Below, piece by piece: positions 1-11,470 of a stretch of 64,000 nucleotides of DNA. The notes beneath the pieces were generated by a model. That model was given only the letters and a program-made list of their open reading frames with translations. It had not been told where the DNA came from and made no database searches. This DNA is from Aquilaria yunnanensis (Eukaryota; Streptophyta; Magnoliopsida; Malvales; Thymelaeaceae). Where the stretch lies: positions 58,308,001 to 58,372,000 of the forward strand of contig CM077597.1 of the NCBI GenBank assembly GCA_039654915.1, written 5' to 3'. A program made the translations under genes and the position numbers. Numbering within the stretch: position 1 is the stretch's first letter; the number at the start of each line of letters is the position of its first letter.

Positions 1-59
1 GCTCAGTCTGACACGCTTGGCCATCAGACCTGCAGAAATAAAAAGCAGGCCACCTCGAG

Positions 60-221
60 GACACCAAGAGACAGGCTATGGCTGAACAGCCCATGACTTT
101 TGGGCAAGAGGTGTATCTTCGGTACAGGCTTTGCCTCGGAGACACCAAAGAATAGGCCAAGGCCGAACAGCCCAGACCCTCGGGCAAAAGGTGCGACCTC
201 GGAACAGGTTATGCTTCCCAA
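60..221 (+). repeat. Diverged 81-bp tandem duplication in the T0 tail
   Basis: Two adjacent units (60-140 and 141-221) share the same order of words: GACACCAA(A)GA, then GAACAGCCCA, then GGGCAA(A)AGGTG, then a CTTCGG/CCTCGG segment and ACAGG. They differ at many positions, so the duplication is old. Tandem repeats in the 3' untranslated part are known in Tat-type elements such as Retand. Confidence 0.65.
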
Positions 222-280
222 CAAGACTCCCAACGACAACCTCGGAAAGAGATGCAAACCGAAGTCTTCACTTCAGCTTT

Positions 281-293
281 CCAGAGGGGGGCA
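281..293 (+). other. Polypurine tract of T0
   Basis: A purine run ending in six Gs and CA lies just upstream of LTR L1. Two extra bases (TG) separate it from the TGATAG start of the LTR. This matches the two bases that integrase removes from the ends of the linear cDNA, because the solo copies L2 and L7 start exactly at TGATAG next to their TSDs. Confidence 0.65.
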
Positions 294-295
294 TG

Positions 296-1162
296 TGATA
301 GCCAAAGGCTATCGCCTCAATCTGGCCGAACACCCTGCCACAACAATGGCCAGAAGAACTGGCGCTTCCCGGGAACAGATGGAATCATGCACCTCGGGAG
401 ATAGCCGGAGAGCTCCGAGCCTCGGCACGCCAGTAAAACTTGAGGACTTTATTCGCCCCCCAAGGTTGTGAACAGCGCGGCTTCGGAAAAGTGGCACCAG
501 ACATTGCTGCCCGAACATGATATCCCCGAAGGCGGAACCCCCTGGAACTGGGAACCCCCGAACTGAGGGTATGCTTCCCGAAGAGGCTCTGTCCGAACTA
601 GAGGACGACCTCGCCCAGGGACCTCGGGAGTACGGCAGGAGCATTTAAGGAAGCATTTAAGGAAACCTCTGACACGTCCCACCACAGACGTAAAAAGCCG
701 CCCTGACGCGCAGACGCCATCAGAATCACATCATGGCCCGTCTCAGCACAAGGCTCGAGGCCATCTGGTTACCAACTATCTGTCCCCTACGCCCAGAAGT
801 TCAGGAGCATCCGACCGCACACGTGTCATGATCTGAACGGGCTAGGTATTCCTATATATACAGGAAATAAATACTTGACAGGAGGTTGGTTGGCCGGAGA
901 TACAGCTCCCACACTCTGAGAAAATACCAGGTGAGACTTTTCTGCCTTTCCCTTTGAGCTAGTGACTTTCTCCTTTTTCCGGCCACCACTGACTTGGGCG
1001 TCAGAGGCTCCCCTCCCGGAAAAACACTCTGGGGGCCTCCTAACCCTGTTTACCAGCTTTTCAGGTACTCTCCTTGGGGCGATCCACCTTCTAGGCGTTC
1101 TTCCTCCTAGAAGTCTCTTCAAAAGTCATCATGACTCACAACGATGAGGCCCCAGGCCATCT
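296..1162 (+). repeat. L1: Tat LTR (3' LTR of T0)
   Basis: This 867-bp LTR starts TGATAGCC and ends in the conserved block GATGAGGCCCC-AGGCCATC. Its final base appears changed from A to T. It has a TATA box at 853-860 and the motif TGACTTGGGCGTC-GAGGCTCC at 990-1010, shared with the other Tat LTR copies here. It is very close to solo LTR L7 (49964-51698), whose length minus two extra 434-bp units is also 867 bp. Short open frames on both strands inside it recur in L7 only because the LTRs are related. Confidence 0.85.
853..860 (+). promoter_or_regulatory. TATA box of LTR L1
   Basis: TATATATA lies about 130 bp before the conserved downstream motif. The equivalent position in the other copies also holds a TATA-like word: TTTAAATA in L2, TATAAATA in L3 and TTATAAATA in L5. 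Confidence 0.55.
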
Positions 1163-1699
1163 GTCCCCGTCCGCGCCGGAAGCTCAACCAGCGGCTGAAC
1201 GACTTACCGCGGGGACTTCCTTGCTTGAGGATGAACGTCCTCTAACCGTTACGTTGAGCTTCCTATGTGATTTTCAACACTCCGTTGTGGCTGAAATGAT
1301 GCAACAACTGGACCAAAGGTGGTCGTAATGGCCTTCGGCACGAAGGGCATCCTCGCCAACACCCTGTCGAGAGAAAAGCCCAAAATCTACTCACCGGAGT
1401 TCGAGGAGTGAGGACATCCGTGATGAGTCCTCAACGGAGGATGTGCCTCCTAGGGTCCGACGTACTGGTGAAGCGGGGTCCAAAGGGGCTAGGACTTCCC
1501 GCCGACAAAGTTCTTCACTGGAGGAAAGATTACAATCTCCTCACCGCCGGAGTTACTCCTCGAAAAGGCAGCTTTATTCCCTGTTGCCGGAGGCCTTCAG
1601 GTAGCGGGAGGAGCCTAGGGCCACCATCCTCATGGAAAAAATCCTAAAGAGCCTGGAAAAGGTAGAAAGGCAGATCGCCTTGAAGCCAGTGTGGTCAAG
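1163..1699 (+). pseudogene. gag: T1 gag, N-terminal part, broken
   Basis: This stretch follows L1 and stops at the K insertion. The best frame reads from about 1163 to a stop at 1326 and includes a segment ending EMMQQLDQRWS. Further gag-like frames follow (1408-1647). The assignment rests mainly on position: the same frame set resumes after K at 11471 with recognisable capsid sequence. The open frame that appears to start at 1131 lies partly in LTR L1 and is a chance fusion. No zinc knuckle or enzyme motif is visible here. Confidence 0.5.
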
Positions 1700-4172
1700 T
1701 GACACGTTCCCCGTGCCCCTGCCCGGGATACCCTGTGAGCGTTTGTCTCACGGTGGATTGTAATTGGCTAGCTGGTTATGTGTGTGGATTAAATCCAATG
1801 CTACTAGTTGATTAACCTAGAAATGCAATATGTATGCACTTATGCTTTGACTTGGTTTATTAAAACCATAAAACATTTAATCATTTAGACATTTAGCCGG
1901 CTAAGTAAAATTCTATATAAATAAATACAAAATGCCAAAGCATAGCAAAATCAACCTTTGAGTGATTAACTACACATACACCGCTCGTGAAAGCATTTAT
2001 ACATAAGTAACTAATGCTCTCACCCAGAGAACAATCCCCTGAGTCAAGGACTCTTTATAACATAAATACTGGAGGCAAAATAAAGTACTGTATCAAAATA
2101 CAAGACTTTGCTGAGATCTTTTACCCTAACTCCCACTTTGGACTCCTGTCCCAGTGGCGAGTCTCACAAGTCCTGTGCCAAGTGCTACTAGGCTCTGCAG
2201 CCAAAGGAAGAAGCAAGTTAGTACCACAGCCTGACCAACAGACCAACTAAACACTTAAGCAGGCTAGAAACTTAAAGTTTCTCAACTACCGTACCTTTAC
2301 AGACAAAAAGGTACTACCGTGATAATCCTCAGTGATTATCCGGTCCTGCTACTCCAGACTCTGCATAACAAACAGGGAGTGAGAATTCAACATTCTCAGT
2401 AAGGGTCTTCGATGTACCTGCAAGAAAAAGCTAGGACTCTGGCTGCGAGCTCACACAGCATGAGGGTACTAGTCATATATATATATACTAGGCCGGTAGA
2501 CCTCTCCTCAAGTAGTCCTCTGTATCAGGCCAAGTGCAATCACTTAGCAACCTGACACATATAGGCCAAGCGCTATCACTTAGCAACCTATCATATGGCT
2601 CAAGGGCGAACCTTAGCAAGCCTCATTCAAACGTAGAACCTCTCACCTAATTGTTATGCAGGGGAATTTATGATGGGACTTGTAGACTAGGCCGCAGGGC
2701 CTCTTTGATGTAAACTAGATGAACAAGGTTTCGCCTCGGGGCCTCGTGGCTACCGCACGGCTAGGCCGACGAGGGTTCTAAACCTCTCACCTAAGCTATT
2801 GATAGCTAATTAAGTTCAATTGCAACATTTGTTTCCTTACTTGTTGCCTAAGCAACTTACTTACCTCAAACAGTTCAAGAAAACTCATACTTCCGGTGGG
2901 ACTTTCGGAAGTCTCGGAGTACCATCGGGATCCTCGGACCCTTAGGCACGTTCCGAACCTTCCGTAGTCTCGGTCGGGTCAACGCAGCAAAAAGTCAAAC
3001 CCCCCATTTTCTTGTGTTGGCGCCGCGTCGCCAAAGGCAAAAGGGATTGGCGACGCGTCGCCGACGAGCAAACGCTCTGTGACTGAAAATTGAATTGGCG
3101 ACGCGTCGCCAATTTTCGGGCCAATTGGCGCCGCGTCGCCAATTCTGCAGAAATGCAGAATTTGGCCGTTTGCTGCTACGAACTTTGGCAACCAAATACA
3201 TATAGCAAACATGCATCAAAAGTTACCAAATTTCATACACATGAAGTACATGTTGCAAGGAACAAAACCAACTATCAAAGCCAAACTATGATGCATTAGA
3301 AGCATCAAACCAACCCTTCGAATTTAGCTAGTCCATCATAATTCCCAAAACGTTTCTTCATACCATAACCAAAAATTACTCAACTTTCTCAATCCATTTC
3401 AATCCAAAAACAATCCAACAACTTAAAAACACTTTCTCCCTTACCTTAACACCAAGAACAAGCAAGAATTCGAACCCTTCCTCTTCCAAACAAGCTTCCA
3501 AAGTTCTACACAAATTCAAACCAAAACAAAGCTCCTAAACATCAAAAACACCTCTTCCAACCAAAACCCAAGCTTCCAATCAATCAAATAACACGAATTC
3601 AATCAAGAACATAACTCATACCTCGTTCAAAAACAGGGGATGGAGAAAAACACTCTTCCACGCCTCAAAAACATGGATTTAAGCTTGAAAATCACTTCTC
3701 CAAGCTTGAACACTTCAAACCACACCTTTTGGCACCAAAAGCTTTTGATTCCAAGCTTAATTTGAGAGAGAAATGGAGTTGAGAAGCTGGAAAACGGGTT
3801 ATGGAGCTCCAAACCCTTCTTCCCTCTTCTTAAACCCCACTTAACCCCTCAAACCACCAAGGTTTCAAGTTTTGTACAATTAGGTCCCCCATCTTTGTAA
3901 CTTGACAATTCTTGATTAAATTCTTGTCTATTTGTTGAGTTTGAGTTAAGGTTAAAAGTTAAGTTCTAAAAATTCATTTTAAAACACTCGGGACTCGTCC
4001 CGGCCATTCAGGGTGCAAAATTACCATTTTGCCCCTGAACTTAGTTCAGAGCTTTATTCTTGTCGGAACTTAGTGAACTTTGGCAAACTTCTTAATTCTT
4101 GCTAGGCAAACTTAAATTAAACTTCTAAACTAAATTCTAAAGTCCTTACCTCCCTCTAGAAGGGCCGTAACA
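1700..4172 (-). repeat. 3' LTR of K
   Basis: This 2473-bp LTR begins TGTTACGGCC and ends ACGTGTCA on the - strand. A TA-run at 2476-2487 is the best TATA candidate. It carries four CG-rich palindromic blocks at 3019-3140. Frames such as 3142-2942, with the repeated word ATRRQ, are translations of those palindromes and not genes. The last codons of the K polyprotein lie inside this LTR. Confidence 0.95.
3019..3140. repeat. Four CG-rich palindromic blocks in the K 3' LTR
   Basis: The core GGCGACGCGTCGCC or GGCGCCGCGTCGCC occurs at 3019-3032, 3049-3062, 3097-3110 and 3127-3140. Starts are spaced 30, 48 and 30 bp. The second and third are perfect palindromes, the third extending to 22 bp (3093-3114). 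The spacing suggests duplication of a two-block unit. A role as protein-binding or methylation-sensitive promoter elements is possible but not shown. Confidence 0.85.
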
Positions 4173-7100
4173 TTCTCCCCTCCTTCTGGAATTTGGTCCC
4201 CCAAATTCCGTTGCAACTCTGGAAAAACACCAGGATATCTTTTCAGCATATCCTGCTCTGTCTCCCAGGTAGCTTCCTCCTCACTATGGTTAGACCAAAG
4301 GATCTTAACCATCGGAATCCACTTAGTCCGTAGTTTCTTGACTTGCCTATCCAAAATCTGAACTGGTTTCTCTTCATAAGTCAAGTCCTCCTGAATGGGT
4401 ATCACTGAAGGATTTACTACCTGTCCGGGCTCAACTGTGCACTTCCTGAGTAAACTAACATGAAACACGTTATGCACTTGAGAAAGGTTAGGCGGTAAAG
4501 CCAACCGATAAGCAACTTTCCCAACTTTCTCTAACACTTCATACGGTCCAATGAACCTTGGAGCTAACTTGCCCCTCTGTCCAAAACGACTAACTCCTCT
4601 CATGGGCGACACTTTCAAAAGTACTTTGTCACCAACCTCAAAACTCAATTCTCTTCTTCTTCTGTTTGCATACTTAGTCTGTCTGTCATTAGCTGTCTTG
4701 ATTCTCTGCTGAATCAACTTAATCTTAGCTGTAGTGTCAGCTATGATCTCAGGTCCAATAACCACTCTGTCTGTCGGATCTGCCCAACAATGAGGTGTCA
4801 TACATCGTCTCCCATACAAAGCTTCATAGGGCGCCATTCCAATAACAGATTGATGACTGTTATTATAGGCAAACTCGATCAGTGGTAAGTGCTGATCCCA
4901 ATCACCTCTGAAATCAATAACACACATGCGTAGCATGTCCTCCAAAGTCTGAATCACCCTCTCTGACTGTCCGTCAGTCTGTGGATGAAAAGCAGTACTA
5001 AGGCTAACTTTACTGCCCAATGCTTCCTGAAAAGCATTCCAAAACCGTGATGTAAATCGTGGATCTCTGTCTGATATGATCTGATCCGGTATCCCATGGA
5101 GTCTCACAATCTCCCTGAGATATAACTGAGCCAACCTCTCTAATGTGTAGGTGACTCTGATCGGTATAAAGTGTGCCGACTTCGTCAATCTGTCAACCAC
5201 TACCCAAATAGCATCATGCTGACTCCGGGTGGTCGGTAACCCCACTAGGAAATCCATAGTAACGGATCCCCACTTCCTCACTGGTAGAGATAAACTCTGA
5301 AGTGTGCCTGCTGGTTTCTGGTGTTCAGCTTTCACCACCTGACATGTCAAACACTTTGCCACATGTCCTCGTACATCTCTCTTCAGTCCTGGCCACCAAA
5401 AATGTGTTTTCAGATCTTGATACATCTTACTAACACCAGGATGAATACTCAATGTACTACTATGTGCCTCCTGTAGGACTTGCTGCCTAAGTCCCTCAAC
5501 ATTCGACACATAGAGTCGATCACCATAATGTAATATTCCATCTTTGTACTTGAACTCTTTCTTCAAAGCACCAGTCTTAGCTTCACCTGAAATCTTCTTC
5601 AACAATGGATCTTTCAACTGAGCTTCTCTGACTCTGGCTAACCAAGCCGTCTGAATCTCCAAAGCGTAGACTAAGGATTTTTCTCGACTTTGCCATAATT
5701 CATGCAAAGCTAAGAAACAATCCTTCAATGCTCCTTCTGAAGAATCTGTAGCCTGATCCTTGGACAAGATCACTCCTGTGTACTTCCGGCTCAAAGCATC
5801 TGCTACCACGTTCCCTTTACCAGCACAATACTCGTTCGAACAATCATAGTCTTTAATGTACTCAATCCATCGCCGCTGTCTCATGTTCAGATCCTTCTGA
5901 GTAAACAAATACTTCAAACTCTTGTGATCAGTGAAGATTCTGAACGATCTTCCCATCAAATAATGTCTCCATAGTTTCAGTGCAAAGATCACTGCTGCAA
6001 GCTCAAGATCATGAACAGGGTAGTTCAACTCATTAGGCCTCAGCTGTCTCGAACCATAAGCAATCACCTGACTGTCCTGATGTACAACACAACCCAAACC
6101 TGAACCTGACGCATCAGTATAAACTGTAAAGGCTCTGTCCGGGTCTGGTAACACAAGTATGGGTGCACTGGTCAACTTTTCCTTCAGCTTCATGTAGGCT
6201 TCTTCACACTTCGGTGTCCACTCAAATTTCTGAGCTTTCCTGGTCAATGCTGTCAACGGCGTAGCTATCACAGAGAATTTCTCTATGAAGCGTCTATAGT
6301 AACCTGCTAGACCCAAGAAACTCCTGACCTCTGTAACTGTAGTCGGTCTCTTCCAATCAACCACTGCTTGAACCTTTTCAGGATCAACTGACAAACCTTG
6401 AGCACTGATAATATGCCCCAAAAACTGAATCCTCTCGGACCAAAACTCACACTTAGAAAATTTTGCATAGTACTGATTATCCTTCAGCACTTGCAAAACC
6501 GTTCTAAGGTGCTCCTCATGCTCTGCCGTAGACTGTGAATAGATCAGAATATCATCGATGAAGACCTCAACAAACTGATCCAGAAATGGCTTAAAGATCC
6601 GATTCATAGCTTCCATAAACACTGCTGGAGCATTAGTCACACCAAAAGGCATAACCGTATACTCATAATGCCCGTACCTTGTCCTGAAGGCAGTCTTCGG
6701 AATGTCTTCCTCCTTAACTCTAATCTGAAAATACCCAGACCGAAGATCAATCCTGGAAAACACTCTCGCTCCTCTGAGTCTGTCAAACAAATCATCAATT
6801 CTAGGAAGTGGATACTTATTCTTAACTGTCACTGCATTCAACTTCCTGTAATCGATGCACAACCTGAAAGTTCCATCCTTCTTCTTCACAAATAACACTG
6901 GAGCTCCCCACGGTGATACACTCGGTCTTATGAAACCTTTCCCTAGCAGTTCCTCCAACTGCTTCTTCAACTCATCCATCTCAGGAGCCGACATCCTATA
7001 AGGTGGTACTGAAATAGGCTCAACCCCTGGTTGCAGATGGATAGCAAACTCAGTATCCCTCCTAGGTGGTAACCCAGGTAACTCCACTGGAAACACCTCA

Positions 7101-8866
7101 GGAAACTGATTAGCTACAGGAATGCTTCCCAACTCTTCCTCTATAGCTACTCCATTCAACGAGTAATACTCCTCTTCACCCACTACAGGGATGGTATCTA
7201 CAAGTCTAAGGTGTAAACTCTTAGCACTAGATGCCAACCCTCCTGTGCAAGTCACTCTAGCTCCATGAGCATCAATAATGTCAACTGAGTGATTCGCACA
7301 GTTAATTTGTGCCTTGTGCTTACTCAACCAATCCATTCCTAGCACCAGGTCATATGATTTCAACTCAATCACCCACAACTCACAACAAAAGTCATGATCA
7401 CCTAACTGCAAAGGATACCTAGTAACCACTTCATTGGTCACAATAAAACCTCTCCCTGCAGTCCTGATGAGTCTCAACTCACCCGCAATTTCACGCTGTA
7501 AACTATGCTTATCTACCAAGGCAGAAGATATCACTGAAAGAGTAGCTCCCGTATCGAAAAGCACTCTAACACTACTGCTCAGAAAAGTAAAATTACCTCG
7601 AACAGCTGGCGGTTCTCTGGCCGCCTGGTTCGTCAAAGCGAAGACTCTTGGGTTCACTGCTGCAGCAACTACTCCAGGCCGGTTCCCAATAGCAAGCGGT
7701 ACTGGAGGTAGAACCCGAGATGGACCTATAACTGGTCGAACCCTTGGGCAGTCCCTCGCCCAATGCCCTCTCTGACCACAGACATTGCAAATATCTGTAC
7801 CCAGAGTACATGGTCTTCCACCATGGAACCGTCTGCACCTAGGACACACACCTGTCCTCCTCCTCTTAGATGGATCCTGGTTCCCTACCATTGGTCGCTT
7901 TCCAGCACTTTTCCCCAAGTTAGATGGCCCAGCTTCCACCTTTTTCACAGGTGCTCTGGAATCCTCGAATTCCCTTTCCAATGCCAATGCCTTCTGAACC
8001 ATCTGGCGATAACTCCTGATATCAACTGTCACCATATACCTCCTGAAAATAGGCTTCAGGCCCTGGGAAAACTTCTTGGCTTTCAACTCCTCATTACCCA
8101 ACATATATGGAGCATACCGGATAAGTGAGTTGTAGCGCTGCTCATACTCTCGTACTGACATCTCCCCCTGTGTCAGATTCTCAAACTGGATCCTCCTCTG
8201 ATCCTGTGCAGCTTCACTGATATACTCCTGTCTAAACTTCTTTTCGAAGTCTGACCACTTGAGCACCTTTTTCTTGTGCTCTGGACGAGTGCCATTACTC
8301 TCCTTCAATAAGTCCATCACGTCGTCCCACCAAAGACTGGCTCTCCCTCTCAGAAAGAATGGTACCAGAACCATCCTCTGCTCTGTCTCATAACCACCAC
8401 AAGTAAAGAGGCGGTTCATAACAGACAACCAATCCTCTGCTCTGTCAGGATCTCCCGTCCCATCAAAGCTAGGTGGATCAACTGTCTTAAACTTTTCCAG
8501 CAACCTCATCTGATGTGGAGTGTCTCCCCTCCTTGGAGCCTCCATCATTTCTGGTTCCTCAACCTCCTCAAGAACTTGATTTCTGGGTTCCTGAGCTCTA
8601 GGCACTTGCTGTTGCTCAGCATGCCTTTCCTGTTCCTGTTGTGGCTCAACTTCCTCCTGGACAACACCTCTGTCCTCATAATCTCTGAACATCTCTGTTA
8701 CAAGAGTGTTCATGCCCTGTGCTACCTGAGCCATAGTCTCAGTCAAACTCTGTAGCACTCTGGATATCTCATCCAACCTCGCCACAACTGGGTCACTAGA
8801 ACCTTCACCAGGTTCCCTAGTCCCCCTCGAAGTTCCAGACCTCGTATCAACCATAATAACCTGCAA
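4130..8866 (-). CDS. gag-pol: Gag-Pol polyprotein of K (1578 residues), intact
   Basis: One frame encodes all retrotransposon functions. Gag has a capsid region at about 120-300 and a zinc knuckle C-x2-C-x4-H-x4-C at 360-373 that binds RNA. The aspartic protease has LFDTGA at 436-441. Reverse transcriptase spans about 640-830, with a catalytic Asp near 707 and FIDD at 769-772. RNase H has Asp 918, Glu 955, Asp 980 and Asp 1023. Integrase has zinc ligands His 1135, His 1142, Cys 1172 and Cys 1175, and catalytic Asp 1204, Asp 1266 and Glu 1302. A chromodomain at about 1502-1548 would steer integration to marked chromatin. The first ATG is at 8866; a second, at residue 5 (MVDTRSG), is equally plausible. 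The frame crosses the polypurine tract and ends 14 codons inside the 3' LTR. Confidence 0.96.
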   Translation of the reverse strand: MQVIMVDTRSGTSRGTREPGEGSSDPVVARLDEISRVLQSLTETMAQVAQGMNTLVTEMFRDYEDRGVVQEEVEPQQEQERHAEQQQVPRAQEPRNQVLEEVEEPEMMEAPRRGDTPHQMRLLEKFKTVDPPSFDGTGDPDRAEDWLSVMNRLFTCGGYETEQRMVLVPFFLRGRASLWWDDVMDLLKESNGTRPEHKKKVLKWSDFEKKFRQEYISEAAQDQRRIQFENLTQGEMSVREYEQRYNSLIRYAPYMLGNEELKAKKFSQGLKPIFRRYMVTVDIRSYRQMVQKALALEREFEDSRAPVKKVEAGPSNLGKSAGKRPMVGNQDPSKRRRTGVCPRCRRFHGGRPCTLGTDICNVCGQRGHWARDCPRVRPVIGPSRVLPPVPLAIGNRPGVVAAAVNPRVFALTNQAAREPPAVRGNFTFLSSSVRVLFDTGATLSVISSALVDKHSLQREIAGELRLIRTAGRGFIVTNEVVTRYPLQLGDHDFCCELWVIELKSYDLVLGMDWLSKHKAQINCANHSVDIIDAHGARVTCTGGLASSAKSLHLRLVDTIPVVGEEEYYSLNGVAIEEELGSIPVANQFPEVFPVELPGLPPRRDTEFAIHLQPGVEPISVPPYRMSAPEMDELKKQLEELLGKGFIRPSVSPWGAPVLFVKKKDGTFRLCIDYRKLNAVTVKNKYPLPRIDDLFDRLRGARVFSRIDLRSGYFQIRVKEEDIPKTAFRTRYGHYEYTVMPFGVTNAPAVFMEAMNRIFKPFLDQFVEVFIDDILIYSQSTAEHEEHLRTVLQVLKDNQYYAKFSKCEFWSERIQFLGHIISAQGLSVDPEKVQAVVDWKRPTTVTEVRSFLGLAGYYRRFIEKFSVIATPLTALTRKAQKFEWTPKCEEAYMKLKEKLTSAPILVLPDPDRAFTVYTDASGSGLGCVVHQDSQVIAYGSRQLRPNELNYPVHDLELAAVIFALKLWRHYLMGRSFRIFTDHKSLKYLFTQKDLNMRQRRWIEYIKDYDCSNEYCAGKGNVVADALSRKYTGVILSKDQATDSSEGALKDCFLALHELWQSREKSLVYALEIQTAWLARVREAQLKDPLLKKISGEAKTGALKKEFKYKDGILHYGDRLYVSNVEGLRQQVLQEAHSSTLSIHPGVSKMYQDLKTHFWWPGLKRDVRGHVAKCLTCQVVKAEHQKPAGTLQSLSLPVRKWGSVTMDFLVGLPTTRSQHDAIWVVVDRLTKSAHFIPIRVTYTLERLAQLYLREIVRLHGIPDQIISDRDPRFTSRFWNAFQEALGSKVSLSTAFHPQTDGQSERVIQTLEDMLRMCVIDFRGDWDQHLPLIEFAYNNSHQSVIGMAPYEALYGRRCMTPHCWADPTDRVVIGPEIIADTTAKIKLIQQRIKTANDRQTKYANRRRRELSFEVGDKVLLKVSPMRGVSRFGQRGKLAPRFIGPYEVLEKVGKVAYRLALPPNLSQVHNVFHVSLLRKCTVEPGQVVNPSVIPIQEDLTYEEKPVQILDRQVKKLRTKWIPMVKILWSNHSEEEATWETEQDMLKRYPGVFPELQRNLGDQIPEGGENVTALLEGGKDFRI
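4173..4187 (-). other. Polypurine tract of K
   Basis: On the - strand this reads AGAAGGAGGGGAGAA and directly precedes the TGTTAC start of the 3' LTR. It primes plus-strand DNA synthesis. It is also translated, as part of EGGEN near the end of the polyprotein. Confidence 0.9.
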
Positions 8867-8978
8867 CCACAGCCAGACAACATTTCCCCAGATGTTGGTC
8901 AGTACTAACTTCCTAACACTTGGACTTTACTACTAGATCTCAGTCTAAGCCTCCAATATCCATGAAATAAAACCCTTA

Positions 8979-8990
8979 GCTCTGATACCA
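8979..8990 (-). other. Primer-binding site of K (initiator Met tRNA)
   Basis: On the - strand this is TGGTATCAGAGC, the complement of the 3' end of plant initiator Met tRNA. It lies 7 bases after the 5' LTR, the usual position in this lineage. Confidence 0.93.
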
Positions 8991-8997
8991 AAAACAC

Positions 8998-11470
8998 TGA
9001 CACGTTCCCCGTGCCCCTGCCCGGGATACCCTGTGAGCGTTTGTCTCACGGTGGATTGTAATTGGCTAGCTGGTTATGTGTGTGGATTAAATCCAATGCT
9101 ACTAGTTGATTAACCTAGAAATGCAATATGTATGCACTTATGCTTTGACTTGGTTTATTAAAACCATAAAACATTTAATCATTTAGACATTTAGCCGGCT
9201 AAGTAAAATTCTATATAAATAAATACAAAATGCCAAAGCATAGCAAAATCAACCTTTGAGTGATTAACTACACATACACCGCTCGTGAAAGCATTTATAC
9301 ATAAGTAACTAATGCTCTCACCCAGAGAACAATCCCCTGAGTCAAGGACTCTTTATAACATAAATACTGGAGGCAAAATAAAGTACTGTATCAAAATACA
9401 AGACTTTGCTGAGATCTTTTACCCTAACTCCCACTTTGGACTCCTGTCCCAGTGGCGAGTCTCACAAGTCCTGTGCCAAGTGCTACTAGGCTCTGCAGCC
9501 AAAGGAAGAAGCAAGTTAGTACCACAGCCTGACCAACAGACCAACTAAACACTTAAGCAGGCTAGAAACTTAAAGTTTCTCAACTACCGTACCTTTACAG
9601 ACAAAAAGGTACTACCGTGATAATCCTCAGTGATTATCCGGTCCTGCTACTCCAGACTCTGCATAACAAACAGGGAGTGAGAATTCAACATTCTCAGTAA
9701 GGGTCTTCGATGTACCTGCAAGAAAAAGCTAGGACTCTGGCTGCGAGCTCACACAGCATGAGGGTACTAGTCATATATATATATACTAGGCCGGTAGACC
9801 TCTCCTCAAGTAGTCCTCTGTATCAGGCCAAGTGCAATCACTTAGCAACCTGACACATATAGGCCAAGCGCTATCACTTAGCAACCTATCATATGGCTCA
9901 AGGGCGAACCTTAGCAAGCCTCATTCAAACGTAGAACCTCTCACCTAATTGTTATGCAGGGGAATTTATGATGGGACTTGTAGACTAGGCCGCAGGGCCT
10001 CTTTGATGTAAACTAGATGAACAAGGTTTCGCCTCGGGGCCTCGTGGCTACCGCACGGCTAGGCCGACGAGGGTTCTAAACCTCTCACCTAAGCTATTGA
10101 TAGCTAATTAAGTTCAATTGCAACATTTGTTTCCTTACTTGTTGCCTAAGCAACTTACTTACCTCAAACAGTTCAAGAAAACTCATACTTCCGGTGGGAC
10201 TTTCGGAAGTCTCGGAGTACCATCGGGATCCTCGGACCCTTAGGCACGTTCCGAACCTTCCGTAGTCTCGGTCGGGTCAACGCAGCAAAAAGTCAAACCC
10301 CCCATTTTCTTGTGTTGGCGCCGCGTCGCCAAAGGCAAAAGGGATTGGCGACGCGTCGCCGACGAGCAAACGCTCTGTGACTGAAAATTGAATTGGCGAC
10401 GCGTCGCCAATTTTCGGGCCAATTGGCGCCGCGTCGCCAATTCTGCAGAAATGCAGAATTTGGCCGTTTGCTGCTACGAACTTTGGCAACCAAATACATA
10501 TAGCAAACATGCATCAAAAGTTACCAAATTTCATACACATGAAGTACATGTTGCAAGGAACAAAACCAACTATCAAAGCCAAACTATGATGCATTAGAAG
10601 CATCAAACCAACCCTTCGAATTTAGCTAGTCCATCATAATTCCCAAAACGTTTCTTCATACCATAACCAAAAATTACTCAACTTTCTCAATCCATTTCAA
10701 TCCAAAAACAATCCAACAACTTAAAAACACTTTCTCCCTTACCTTAACACCAAGAACAAGCAAGAATTCGAACCCTTCCTCTTCCAAACAAGCTTCCAAA
10801 GTTCTACACAAATTCAAACCAAAACAAAGCTCCTAAACATCAAAAACACCTCTTCCAACCAAAACCCAAGCTTCCAATCAATCAAATAACACGAATTCAA
10901 TCAAGAACATAACTCATACCTCGTTCAAAAACAGGGGATGGAGAAAAACACTCTTCCACGCCTCAAAAACATGGATTTAAGCTTGAAAATCACTTCTCCA
11001 AGCTTGAACACTTCAAACCACACCTTTTGGCACCAAAAGCTTTTGATTCCAAGCTTAATTTGAGAGAGAAATGGAGTTGAGAAGCTGGAAAACGGGTTAT
11101 GGAGCTCCAAACCCTTCTTCCCTCTTCTTAAACCCCACTTAACCCCTCAAACCACCAAGGTTTCAAGTTTTGTACAATTAGGTCCCCCATCTTTGTAACT
11201 TGACAATTCTTGATTAAATTCTTGTCTATTTGTTGAGTTTGAGTTAAGGTTAAAAGTTAAGTTCTAAAAATTCATTTTAAAACACTCGGGACTCGTCCCG
11301 GCCATTCAGGGTGCAAAATTACCATTTTGCCCCTGAACTTAGTTCAGAGCTTTATTCTTGTCGGAACTTAGTGAACTTTGGCAAACTTCTTAATTCTTGC
11401 TAGGCAAACTTAAATTAAACTTCTAAACTAAATTCTAAAGTCCTTACCTCCCTCTAGAAGGGCCGTAACA
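8998..11470 (-). repeat. 5' LTR of K
   Basis: This second 2473-bp LTR drives transcription of K leftward. It is offset by 7298 bp from the 3' LTR, with no difference found by eye. The four CG-rich palindromic blocks lie at 10317-10330, 10347-10360, 10395-10408 and 10425-10438. The next base after its end starts the TSD TCAAG. Confidence 0.95.

Larger units (their letters stand above)
1..293 (+). mobile_element. T0: 3' internal end of a Tat-lineage Ty3/gypsy element
   Basis: This is non-coding sequence that runs directly into a purine tract and then LTR L1, the arrangement found at the 3' end of an LTR retrotransposon. It is similar in style to the tails of T1 (22950-23259) and T2 (45600-46040), which also end in a G-run just before the LTR. 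The rest of T0 lies off the left edge. It contains a diverged 81-bp direct duplication. That L1 is T0's 3' LTR, and not the 5' LTR of T1, is an inference: no primer-binding site follows L1, while a polypurine tract precedes it. Confidence 0.7.
1700..11470 (-). mobile_element. K: complete, very young Tekay/Del-type Ty3/gypsy chromovirus
   Basis: A 9771-bp element on the - strand is flanked by the perfect TSD TCAAG (1695-1699 and 11471-11475). Both LTRs are 2473 bp, begin TG and end CA. Every stretch I compared was the same, and all open frames in one recur unchanged in the other. It has an initiator-Met-tRNA primer site, a polypurine tract and one uninterrupted Gag-Pol frame with all catalytic residues and a C-terminal chromodomain. 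It is inserted in the gag of T1. Equal LTRs imply a recent insertion, and it may be competent to move; this is inference. Confidence 0.97.

Noticed and set aside
1131..1328. A small gene starting at ATG 1131
   Set aside because: The ATG lies inside the conserved 3' block of LTR L1 (also present in L2, L5 and L7); the downstream part is T1 gag.
2942..3219. Frames with repeated ATRRQ or GDAAP words in the K LTRs
   Set aside because: They are read from the CG-rich palindromes in several frames at once and are the same in both LTRs. Nothing suggests translation.
6668..8755. Open frames on the + strand opposite the K polyprotein
   Set aside because: They are shadows of the intact - strand gene; no motif was recognised.
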